From the NCBI GenBank assembly GCA_027005175.1, contig JALTMC010000109.1:1-7672 (forward strand): a stretch of DNA of 7,672 nucleotides, in the 5' to 3' direction. Position 1 is the stretch's first letter, and every line of letters begins with the position of its first letter. The DNA comes from Myxococcales bacterium. GTDB lineage: Bacteria > Myxococcota_C > UBA6777. The notes under the pieces were generated by a model. It made no database searches. It was not told where the DNA came from and worked only from the letters and a program-made list of their open reading frames with translations. The position numbers were made by a program, and so were the translations under genes. Shown one piece after another: positions 1 through 6,108 of this stretch.

Positions 1-65
1 GTTATATGTATGTCATTGGAAGAGAGATGAGGCGAAGAAACAAAAAAGCCCTCTGAAGCTTCTGC
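1..65. other. Short flank beyond the IS, no confident gene
   Basis: These 65 bases are what remains of the original locus on the low-coordinate side of the IS. On the minus strand they continue the open frame seen at 1819-1934 once the IS is removed, reaching TGA at 15-13. Nothing else is recognisable. Confidence 0.4.
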
Positions 66-89
66 TGCTAGAACACTAAACAACCACCC
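66..89. repeat. Terminal inverted repeat of the IS, downstream end
   Basis: This 24-bp stretch is the exact reverse complement of 1801-1824. It lies 9 bp beyond the transposase stop codon. Outside it, position 65 (c) no longer pairs with position 1825 (c), and inside it, position 90 (c) fails against 1800 (a), so the repeat boundaries are sharp. Confidence 0.93.
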
Positions 90-98
90 CATGGGCGG

Positions 99-1685
99 CT
101 ATGCTGCTTTTTTAAGCTCTTGAGATTCTTCATCATACTTTGCGGCCATCTGTAGATTAAGAACTGCAGCATGTCGTCGTCCATCAAACTGATTCTTGCG
201 AGTTCCGACATACCGGGCTTTTCTTCCCTGTTGACGAACTGCGTGTGAAATTCGATGCTCTACCACCACACGCTTTCGTAGTTCGCCCCGTCCCTCCGTC
301 GTTTTCACCGCCTCTCTCCGAGCCACCTGAATCTCTTCATCTTCTCTGACCCTAACCCCTCTCCCTCGACCTTCTTTCGCTGATGTACACAGTTTGCGCA
401 ACTCACAAATGGCGCAGCTTGAAGCTGGAAACTCCACTACTTTTCCTAGCACTATCGGCACCTCCTTCCCCGCTGGACACTCCATGGTTTCTTTTTCAAA
501 GTCTATCGGGAATTTATCTTTCCCAAACAAACCACCCTTCGGCTGAATCGACCATGGTCGCACCACAACTTGCACACCCTCTTGCTCCCACTGTTGAATC
601 TTTTCATGCCCCGCATACCCCAGATCGATTCGTACACTTTCCAGCCCTGGACCTTTTTCCATCTCTTCTGAAAATAGAGGTATCACTTCATTCTCTGGTT
701 TATTCGCTGGTTTCACCACCACTTCCCGTATCACTTTGCTATCTTCTGCGACCAGAAAATGTTGTTTGAATCCTTCAAATCGCTTGCTCTTTGATTTGCG
801 ACCATGGGCCATCTCCCCATCTTCTATAGATACACGCCTCCCTTTTGCTGTTCCTTTTGTAATAACACGACCTTCTCCTGAAGGAGCAGGCTCTGTGTCC
901 TGCTCCACTATTTCATCGATGACTTCAAGTGCTTTTTGTAGCTTCTCGGAGCCGACAAACGTGTCTTTTTGGCTCTCCATCCAGCCCTTCCAACGTTCCA
1001 ATTCTTCAAGCAATTGATTGAGAGCTTTTGCTTTCGCTTGAGGTTGCCCCCAATCTAGATCGAGTGCAGCTTTGAGACTACTGTGTCCCATCAACAATAG
1101 ACCTGCTTCTTTAAGAATATCTTCTTCTCTCAATCCCATTTCCTTCGCTGCCACTTTGATCGCTTTGGAAAGTCCGTGCCCTATCAAATTGAAAGTATCC
1201 TCTACACGGGCTGCCCCAAACAATGGGCTGGAGTCCAAAACGGCCTTCAACTGGCGAGGGCCGAAACCTCCGTATCCCTCGGCGACTTCAACTGAGCGGT
1301 CGAGTAAAACTTTATCAAGACCATGCTCAATCATACGGTTGCGAAAATTGACCAGGGTGCCCTGACTAAAGGGAGGTTTCTCACAGCCAAGGCAGTCAAG
1401 AACCATTTGCCAACGTTGGTCCATCATCGTTAATTCCACAGCTTCTTGGTCACTGACATTGCAGTAGGCTTGCAAAAGTGTGGCCATCGCCAACAAACCT
1501 GGTGCAACAGGCTGGCTTCCTTTGGCTGGTGGGTTGTAAACCTCAAGTAACTTTTGTTGGAGTTCATCATTGATGATATGATGCCTGTGTTCTCTGAGAA
1601 AGACAAAGATCTTTCTTCGTTTGCGCGTTCGTTTGGCAATAAGTAATTCGGTACGAGAGAGTTCTTGTGGGGGATGCCAGTACAT
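99..1685 (-). CDS. IS1182-family DDE transposase
   Basis: A 528-residue transposase that cuts and joins the ends of the surrounding IS. The N-terminal region (about 20-120) looks like the DUF772-type transposase N-terminal domain, with FSQGTLVNFRNRM near 106-118. The catalytic RNase H-like fold is split by an insertion. The proposed triad is Asp151 (KAVLDSSPLFGA), Asp354 (RIDLGYAGHEK) and Glu476 (VVVEHRISH). The stretch near 289-309 (DGEMAHGRKSKSKRFEGFKQH) is typical of the family. Cys403, Cys424, Cys427 and Cys433 form a probable zinc-binding knuckle between the second Asp and the Glu, also seen in IS1182 relatives. The ATG at 1685 is preceded by AGAGG six bases upstream. No frameshift or internal stop is present, so the gene appears functional. 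The triad is assigned by motif context and not by alignment. Confidence 0.93.
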   Translation of the reverse strand: MYWHPPQELSRTELLIAKRTRKRRKIFVFLREHRHHIINDELQQKLLEVYNPPAKGSQPVAPGLLAMATLLQAYCNVSDQEAVELTMMDQRWQMVLDCLGCEKPPFSQGTLVNFRNRMIEHGLDKVLLDRSVEVAEGYGGFGPRQLKAVLDSSPLFGAARVEDTFNLIGHGLSKAIKVAAKEMGLREEDILKEAGLLLMGHSSLKAALDLDWGQPQAKAKALNQLLEELERWKGWMESQKDTFVGSEKLQKALEVIDEIVEQDTEPAPSGEGRVITKGTAKGRRVSIEDGEMAHGRKSKSKRFEGFKQHFLVAEDSKVIREVVVKPANKPENEVIPLFSEEMEKGPGLESVRIDLGYAGHEKIQQWEQEGVQVVVRPWSIQPKGGLFGKDKFPIDFEKETMECPAGKEVPIVLGKVVEFPASSCAICELRKLCTSAKEGRGRGVRVREDEEIQVARREAVKTTEGRGELRKRVVVEHRISHAVRQQGRKARYVGTRKNQFDGRRHAAVLNLQMAAKYDEESQELKKAA

Positions 1686-1800
1686 GCTCTACCTCTTTGG
1701 AATGGAAGCCTTGATTCTAACCCAAGCCTAAAAACAGAAAAGTGATAACATACTGCTGGTGCCCCGTCACCAATGAATGGATTCCGCTCCCTCACTTGTA

Positions 1801-1824
1801 GGGTGGTTGTTTAGTGTTCTAGCA
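1801..1824. repeat. Terminal inverted repeat of the IS, upstream end
   Basis: Exact reverse complement of 66-89. It sits about 115 bp upstream of the transposase start codon, leaving a leader (1686-1800) that should contain the transposase promoter. Confidence 0.93.
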
Positions 1825-1934
1825 CCACGAGTCCATCCCCCTAAATTACCGGGTCCAGATGGAATCGGATGAAAAGTCACAACACGTTGACTTGTCCGGT
1901 TCTTGCACTCAATAGTTGGAATACTCAAAAGCAT
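1819..1934 (-). pseudogene. Possible small ORF interrupted by the IS
   Basis: An ATG at 1934-1932 lies 11 bp after the lipoprotein stop codon, with a weak AGGT upstream. It opens a minus-strand frame that runs into the IS end. If the IS and one CTAG copy are removed, the frame continues through 67 to a TGA at 15-13, giving 56 residues that begin MLLSIPTIEC and end ASSLFQ. I recognise no family in it. An open frame this short can arise by chance, and in the present sequence it would end inside the IS after reading through the inverted repeat. It is recorded because the frame is preserved exactly across the reconstructed empty site. It may equally be non-coding spacer. Confidence 0.2.
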
Positions 1935-1945
1935 GGGTGACCTGC

Positions 1946-2638
1946 TTAGTCATCTTGGGGGTGTTCTTCACGCAATTGATTCTCTGACATATTAATCGTT
2001 TTTTTGTTAATCATCCAGCAAACAGGCTCACACCCATTCCCATTAGGCCTAATTTCTGTAAACCCTTTTATGATTTTATTAATTTTTAGAATAGTAATAT
2101 CCTCCTCTAACAGATTGATACTCATTTCTACCATGTCACCTTTAGGCTTTAAATTGCTTAGAACATGAATACTGACTGTACCTTGTGCTGCATCAAAAGT
2201 AAGCGACCGAACTTCATGTCTCCGACATCTATACGAAGGATTATGACTTCCATATAGCTCAGATTTACTCAATTGGAGGAATCCGTTTGTAAAGGTGTAG
2301 AACTTTGTGATTTCAGACAAAGAGCAGCCATTAAATGCTACTTGTATCTGATATTTTTTATTTGTTTGAAGTGTGAAACTCACATGAGTAAAGATGACAT
2401 ACACTGACATAGCTGAACAACCCATGGAGTTACAACTACGAGGTGCAACATCTGGAGAAGAGGAACTATCCAGTGGTGAGCGATTGTCATTATGCTGGAA
2501 ACTGGTGTTCTCTTTATTATTCTTCACATTACGACTCTGCATACTTGAATTGTCACTTTGACATCCAGAGCTATGAAAAGCAACAATGTACAAGAAAGGT
2601 AGAAGAAATACAATCGCTCGGATGATAGAAATAGGCAT
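1946..2638 (-). CDS. Predicted lipoprotein of unknown function
   Basis: A 230-residue protein with a hydrophobic N-terminal signal (about residues 5-21) ending in the lipobox-like HSSGC, so Cys26 is the likely lipidated residue after signal peptidase II cleavage. Gln27 at position +2 is not the Asp inner-membrane retention signal, which suggests the outer membrane. Residues 27-66 are polar, rich in Ser, Asn and Asp, and probably a flexible linker. The folded part (about 68-215) is predicted beta-rich and holds six cysteines (69, 74, 105, 138, 203, 207), enough for three disulfides in the periplasm. GCEPVC near 202-207 resembles short Cys motifs in secreted proteins of Myxococcota-like bacteria, but this is only an impression. 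The ATG at 2638 is preceded by AGAGGGG about eight bases upstream. No enzyme motif is visible and no function is assigned. Confidence 0.72.
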   Translation of the reverse strand: MPISIIRAIVFLLPFLYIVAFHSSGCQSDNSSMQSRNVKNNKENTSFQHNDNRSPLDSSSSPDVAPRSCNSMGCSAMSVYVIFTHVSFTLQTNKKYQIQVAFNGCSLSEITKFYTFTNGFLQLSKSELYGSHNPSYRCRRHEVRSLTFDAAQGTVSIHVLSNLKPKGDMVEMSINLLEEDITILKINKIIKGFTEIRPNGNGCEPVCWMINKKTINMSENQLREEHPQDD

Positions 2639-2682
2639 ATCAACAACCCCTCTCTTATGGGTGGAATAAAGTTACAACTCAA

Positions 2683-2718
2683 AATATATACTATGAGGTG
2701 CCCCCGAGATATAGACAA
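2683..2718 (-). promoter_or_regulatory. Weak promoter candidate for the lipoprotein gene
   Basis: On the minus strand, TTGTCT (2718-2713) is followed after 19 bases by TAGTAT (2693-2688), within an AT-rich TAGTATATATT stretch about 50 bp upstream of the start codon. The spacing is longer than the ideal 17, so this is only suggestive. Confidence 0.22.
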
Positions 2719-2782
2719 GAATCATCGAGATCTAAGTAAAGTCACCCAAGTCCATTTGTCCATGTTACTATCTTTTTCATTT

Positions 2783-2798
2783 AAAAAGGCCTACCTTT
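2783..2798 (-). terminator. Weak terminator candidate after the patatin-like gene
   Basis: On the minus strand AAAGG (2798-2794) pairs with CCTTT (2789-2785) around a 4-base loop, followed by two more T. It lies about 57 bp past the patatin stop codon and before the lipoprotein gene. The stem is short and AT-rich, so efficiency would be low. The rest of 2639-2854 shows no gene. Confidence 0.3.
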
Positions 2799-2854
2799 CC
2801 GACATAGATGACCACTGACCCCCTCAAACGGCTCGAACAAGCACTCAGATCCAT

Positions 2855-4612
2855 TTACAAGAAAGTAGAGTCTTCTGGGATGTCAAAGTCTTCGAGTTCA
2901 TGGAAGTGTTGAAGGAGTGGTATCAGGTAGAAAGGCTCTCCCAACAAGGTGAGCAGAGGGCGTTGTTTTTCATGGTGCTCGGGTGTCATGGACCAGACCA
3001 AAAGGAGCCATAGCATCGTAAGCAGGTACGTTCGATTAAACTCCTCTGGTGTTTGTTGTTTTGACAAGAGGCTGAGAAAGGTTCCTATGATATCTCGGGC
3101 GATGAGAGTAAGCGGCTCTGCATCATCAAATACGATGCGAATACGTTCTGTGACGGACATCGCAAGGTTATGTTCTTCGTCAATAACAAAACTGGCCAAT
3201 ATTCCAAGGTGGTGACGAGCCTCGCAAAGCCAACTCGTGAGTTCCAAGCTTTCGACCTCTGAATAGCCTAGCTCTTGCAACGCTGAGCATGTAACTTGAT
3301 CCAGTAGGCTAAGATCTTCCGATGCCAATTCCTCCTCTGAGGGATTTGTTGTGGATGCTTCGGGCTTGTATTGTTCTAAGACGCCCGAACGTTTATATAC
3401 TTCAGCAATAAAAGTAATCACAGGCGGGCTGGCCTTGACCCACCGATCAGCATCAGACTGTGCATCTCGAAGAAGCTCTTTGATTCCTGAGCCAAGCACA
3501 ACCTTGAACATATCGCTTAAGATGCCTTTTTCACTTTGGGAAGACAGCCGAAACGAAGTGATCGCCTGCATCAACTTCGATGTTTGTTGACTATTGCCAC
3601 GAGCGTCAGAGGTTAACATCAGCTTGAGTAGCAACATAGGGGAAGTGGGTCGAATCATCCAATTTCCCCAGCCCCATTGCAGCAGATGCTTCGCACTGTT
3701 GGAAGGTGATTGATGTGCACGTTGTATCTCTTCCTCCACCCGCTTTGTTGAGAACCACCTGTCATCACCGCCCAAGGAAAACAAGAGTAAGTCTTGCACT
3801 CCTCGAATCCAGCCTTTGGGCGAGAAGTTCCCGTCGTTATCGCGATTGTATCTGTAATTGAGCCACATTCGAGCTTCAAGCACCTGCGCGACAGCCACAA
3901 CCTCTGGATTGTTCGCAAAAACAGAGCCATCAATAAAGCCCCCGTGAATGGGCGTAAGCATCGGCATGGAGCCGCTGCGAAGGACGAGTTCTGCCAGGGA
4001 GAGTTCGCGAAACTCTGGATTGTTACTTCCAAAATAAATCCGATCAAACTCCTTTGTATAGTTTGGGTCCGATGGATCGGGAAGCAGGTTGTGATAAATG
4101 TGTGGTCCCCAGCGGCGGGCCATCGGGTTCTCTTTATCCCTGACGAAAGAGAACAAGCGAAACGTGACAATGGCGACCTTTTGCTTTAAATCGTTGAGTC
4201 GTTTGTGACCAAAGACATCCGGTCTTTGCATAAACTCATACAAGCCATCAAGAAGCAACAGCGGTTTACATCCCGAAAGAAAACGTGCGCCTTGAACCAT
4301 CCAGTTCATCCAGCCGCCGGGCTGCATCTTTTTGACAAACTCAACATCCAGCTCGATTAATTCTTTAATAATTTTGGGTCCGTACTTCAATTCATCGGCT
4401 GTTCGACTGGCCAAGTACAAAGCCAAGAATGCACCGTTGGAATTACCAACAAACAAATCAACAGAACTCAGAAAGGTTGGTGCGATCTTAATAATTTCCT
4501 GTAAGTTGTACAAATATCGAAGCCCACTGGGACCACCATCAAAAGTAAGTATTCGAAACTGCCTTGGAGGTGTTTTCTGAGGAGGAGTATCACCCGGAGT
4601 AGTTTGTGGCAT
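2855..4612 (-). CDS. Patatin-like phospholipase with long unknown C-terminus
   Basis: A predicted acylhydrolase of 585 residues, beginning MPQTTPGD. The patatin domain spans about residues 18-260. It contains the nucleophile elbow GNSNG with Ser58, and the catalytic aspartate Asp228 in IDGSVFANNP, the two members of the Ser-Asp dyad used to hydrolyse acyl lipids. The oxyanion loop reads DGGPSGLR (25-32) instead of the usual DGGGxRG. A proline replaces the third glycine and the arginine is shifted. Residues after about 260 are mostly helical, with a hydrophobic stretch near 528-542 (TYLLTMLWLLLVWSM), and match no family I recognise. No signal peptide is present and the N-terminus is Pro/Thr-rich, so the protein is probably cytoplasmic or membrane-associated. 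The ATG at 4612 is chosen over an in-frame TTG at 4627 and ATG at 4621 because only it has GGAG at proper spacing. The substrate is unknown. Confidence 0.85.
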   Translation of the reverse strand: MPQTTPGDTPPQKTPPRQFRILTFDGGPSGLRYLYNLQEIIKIAPTFLSSVDLFVGNSNGAFLALYLASRTADELKYGPKIIKELIELDVEFVKKMQPGGWMNWMVQGARFLSGCKPLLLLDGLYEFMQRPDVFGHKRLNDLKQKVAIVTFRLFSFVRDKENPMARRWGPHIYHNLLPDPSDPNYTKEFDRIYFGSNNPEFRELSLAELVLRSGSMPMLTPIHGGFIDGSVFANNPEVVAVAQVLEARMWLNYRYNRDNDGNFSPKGWIRGVQDLLLFSLGGDDRWFSTKRVEEEIQRAHQSPSNSAKHLLQWGWGNWMIRPTSPMLLLKLMLTSDARGNSQQTSKLMQAITSFRLSSQSEKGILSDMFKVVLGSGIKELLRDAQSDADRWVKASPPVITFIAEVYKRSGVLEQYKPEASTTNPSEEELASEDLSLLDQVTCSALQELGYSEVESLELTSWLCEARHHLGILASFVIDEEHNLAMSVTERIRIVFDDAEPLTLIARDIIGTFLSLLSKQQTPEEFNRTYLLTMLWLLLVWSMTPEHHEKQRPLLTLLGEPFYLIPLLQHFHELEDFDIPEDSTFL

Positions 4613-4621
4613 AGCATTCAT

Positions 4622-4625
4622 CTCC
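4622..4625 (-). promoter_or_regulatory. Ribosome binding site deciding the patatin start
   Basis: GGAG on the minus strand lies nine bases before the ATG at 4612-4610. It directly abuts the ATG at 4621-4619 and overlaps the codons after TTG 4627, so neither of those starts would be served by it. Confidence 0.6.
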
Positions 4626-4661
4626 AATCAGTTGGCGCAAAAAAGGACCTGAGAAAAGAAG

Positions 4662-4690
4662 AGGCTATCAGGGATAAAATCCCTCGTCAA
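4662..4690 (-). promoter_or_regulatory. Promoter candidate with palindrome in the spacer
   Basis: On the minus strand TTGACG (4690-4685, five of six matches to TTGACA) is followed after exactly 17 bases by TAGCCT (4667-4662), a TAnnnT-type box. It lies about 50 bp upstream of the patatin start. The spacer contains the perfect palindrome at 4670-4684. A repressor binding there would block the promoter. The -10 box is poor, so this is a hypothesis. Confidence 0.3.
4670..4684. repeat. Perfect 6-bp inverted repeat, operator or weak terminator
   Basis: AGGGAT and ATCCCT flank a 3-base centre. The site is about 50 bp beyond the stop codon of the second permease, so it could be the stem of a terminator for that operon. 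The following minus-strand bases are pyrimidine-rich but lack a continuous T run, which argues against strong termination. Its place between the candidate -35 and -10 of the next gene allows an operator reading. Confidence 0.5.
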
Positions 4691-4734
4691 GCTCGACACA
4701 AAGCTAGCACCTTGTTCCCCTACAAGAAAGAGTT

Positions 4735-6108
4735 TCAGTCTTTCATCTTCCTTGATGTAAAGTTTGGGATCTGAAACTCGGAGCTACTTCTCTTGGCCTG
4801 GGGGATGGGTGTTCCGTGAGGATCAACTTCTGGCTGGTCAAGAGAGTGGGCCAACTCTTCTTGCATCGCAGGAGAGAGAAAGTGCTCCATCTCATCGGCG
4901 GATCGGTGAAGATGGTCAGGAGGCAAGCCAAACTTTCTCTCCAGATAGGTCTCCCACAAGCGATGTGCTCGGACCAGCTCACTCCCACGGTCAGAGCCTG
5001 TGGGAGTGAGACGCAGGCTCTCTCCTTCCCATAGCAACAAGCCTTGTCGCAACAAGTTTTGACCTGCCGTATGTAGCTGTTTGAGGGAGAGCTGTAACGT
5101 GTCACAGAGTTCACCTTGTGCCAGCCAGGAGGAGCCCTTCTCTTCATGACGGTATAACGTTGCGAGGATATGTTCTTGTTGTAAGCGTTGTGTCAACTTG
5201 ACTCGTTTCCAGGCTTGAATCAAGACACCATAGCGAGGAGAAAATAAAAATACAGAGGCAAAGAGGATACCCGCCATGGCAGCCATGCTACCGGAGATAG
5301 AGACTTTACCACCCAGACCAAGAGCCATACCATACCCAAGAAGAGCGCACAAAGCTCCCACAATCGCAGCGATGAGCAGCATGAGACTCAGCCGGTCGGT
5401 GAGCAGGTAGGCTGCGGCACCGGGAGCAATCAACATGGCAACGACGATAATCGCGCCCACAGATTCAAAGGCAGCGATCGTCGTTAAAGCGACCATTCCA
5501 AGAAGCATAGAATGAATCAGTTTGGGTCGCATCCCCATCGAGGCAGCCAAGGCGGGGTCAAAGGTTGCGATCTTGAGTTCTTTGTAAAAAACCGCAATAA
5601 AGGAGATATTGAGAAGCAAAACAACACCCAAGGTCCAGAAAGGTCGAGGCCCCAGGTCCACTCCTCCGACAACCCAACGGTCAAAGGGTGTGGTCGCTAT
5701 CTCGCCATACAAGACACAATCGAGATCAAGATGAATGTTGCCCATGTTGGCTATCATAATGACACCAACAGAGAACAAGACAGTAAACACCAGCCCAAGA
5801 GAAGCATCTTCATGAATACGACCTGATGATTTCAATAAATCGATGAAGACAGGGGTGAGAAGACCCACAATGGATGCACCGATGAAGGCAGCCCATGAGT
5901 TAAGGCTTCCGGTGAGCCAGGCAGCCACAGCGATACCTGGCAACACGGAGTGACTGATCGCATCCCCCATTAAAGCCATCTTTCGCAAGATCAAAAAACA
6001 GCCCACAAGAGCGGCAGAGACACACACCAACACACCAATGGCGACCACCCACCATTCGTAGCTTTGTAGTCCTAAAAAACTTGCGGCAAAAGGAAGAATC
6101 AATCTCAT
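4735..6108 (-). CDS. ABC-3 metal permease fused to DtxR/MntR-like domain (second subunit)
   Basis: A 457-residue inner-membrane protein. Residues about 15-295 form an ABC-3 family permease of the Mn/Zn/Fe uptake type, with several hydrophobic helices and the family motif GDAISHSVLPG (48-58). After an Arg/Lys-rich junction (near 300-310) comes a DtxR-like region. A winged helix occupies about 310-375 and a metal-binding dimerisation part about 376-437, ending DPHGTPIP. By comparison with DtxR, His382, Glu386, His401, Glu408 and His409 match H79, E83, H98, E105 and H106. Asp405 stands where DtxR has Cys102, and His313 stands at Met10. Ordinary permeases of this family are about 280-300 residues, so the extra 160 are the fusion. 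The start overlaps the previous stop as ATGA, implying translational coupling. AAGAAGG lies about ten bases upstream. Chlamydial YtgC-YtgR is the known precedent for this architecture. Confidence 0.92.
   Translation of the reverse strand: MRLILPFAASFLGLQSYEWWVVAIGVLVCVSAALVGCFLILRKMALMGDAISHSVLPGIAVAAWLTGSLNSWAAFIGASIVGLLTPVFIDLLKSSGRIHEDASLGLVFTVLFSVGVIMIANMGNIHLDLDCVLYGEIATTPFDRWVVGGVDLGPRPFWTLGVVLLLNISFIAVFYKELKIATFDPALAASMGMRPKLIHSMLLGMVALTTIAAFESVGAIIVVAMLIAPGAAAYLLTDRLSLMLLIAAIVGALCALLGYGMALGLGGKVSISGSMAAMAGILFASVFLFSPRYGVLIQAWKRVKLTQRLQQEHILATLYRHEEKGSSWLAQGELCDTLQLSLKQLHTAGQNLLRQGLLLWEGESLRLTPTGSDRGSELVRAHRLWETYLERKFGLPPDHLHRSADEMEHFLSPAMQEELAHSLDQPEVDPHGTPIPQAKRSSSEFQIPNFTSRKMKD

Larger units (their letters stand above)
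66..1824 (-). mobile_element. Complete IS1182-family insertion sequence
   Basis: A single transposase gene is bounded by perfect inverted repeats, at 66-89 and 1801-1824, giving an element of about 1.75 kb, within the usual IS1182 size. The outer six bases of each repeat (TGCTAG and CTAGCA) may belong to the target rather than the element. If CTAG (68-71 and 1819-1822) is a 4-bp target duplication, the IS itself is 72-1818 with 18-bp inverted repeats, and the empty site was the palindrome TGCTAGCA. Both ends and the transposase reading frame are intact, so the copy looks recent and potentially active. Family assignment rests on the transposase layout, not on a database match. Confidence 0.88.

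Noticed and set aside
383-1365. Several plus-strand open frames across the transposase gene
   Set aside because: They overlap a complete, motif-bearing transposase on the opposite strand, have low-complexity composition and no recognisable domain.
1825-1934. Remnant of a second insertion sequence next to the IS
   Set aside because: The composition vaguely recalls IS end sequences, but no inverted partner or transposase fragment could be found in the window.
2777-2854. 25-codon frame (MDLSACSS...) directly following the patatin stop codon
   Set aside because: It has no ribosome binding site of its own, is very short, and runs through the candidate terminator hairpin.
2855-4612. Patatin as a CapV-like effector of a CBASS defence operon
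   Set aside because: No cyclic nucleotide synthase, HORMA, TRIP13 or other defence gene is adjacent. The neighbours are metal permeases and a lipoprotein.
4713-4728. Stem CTTGT/ACAAG just after the second permease gene
   Set aside because: Only five pairs and no T run on the minus strand, so it is not a convincing terminator.
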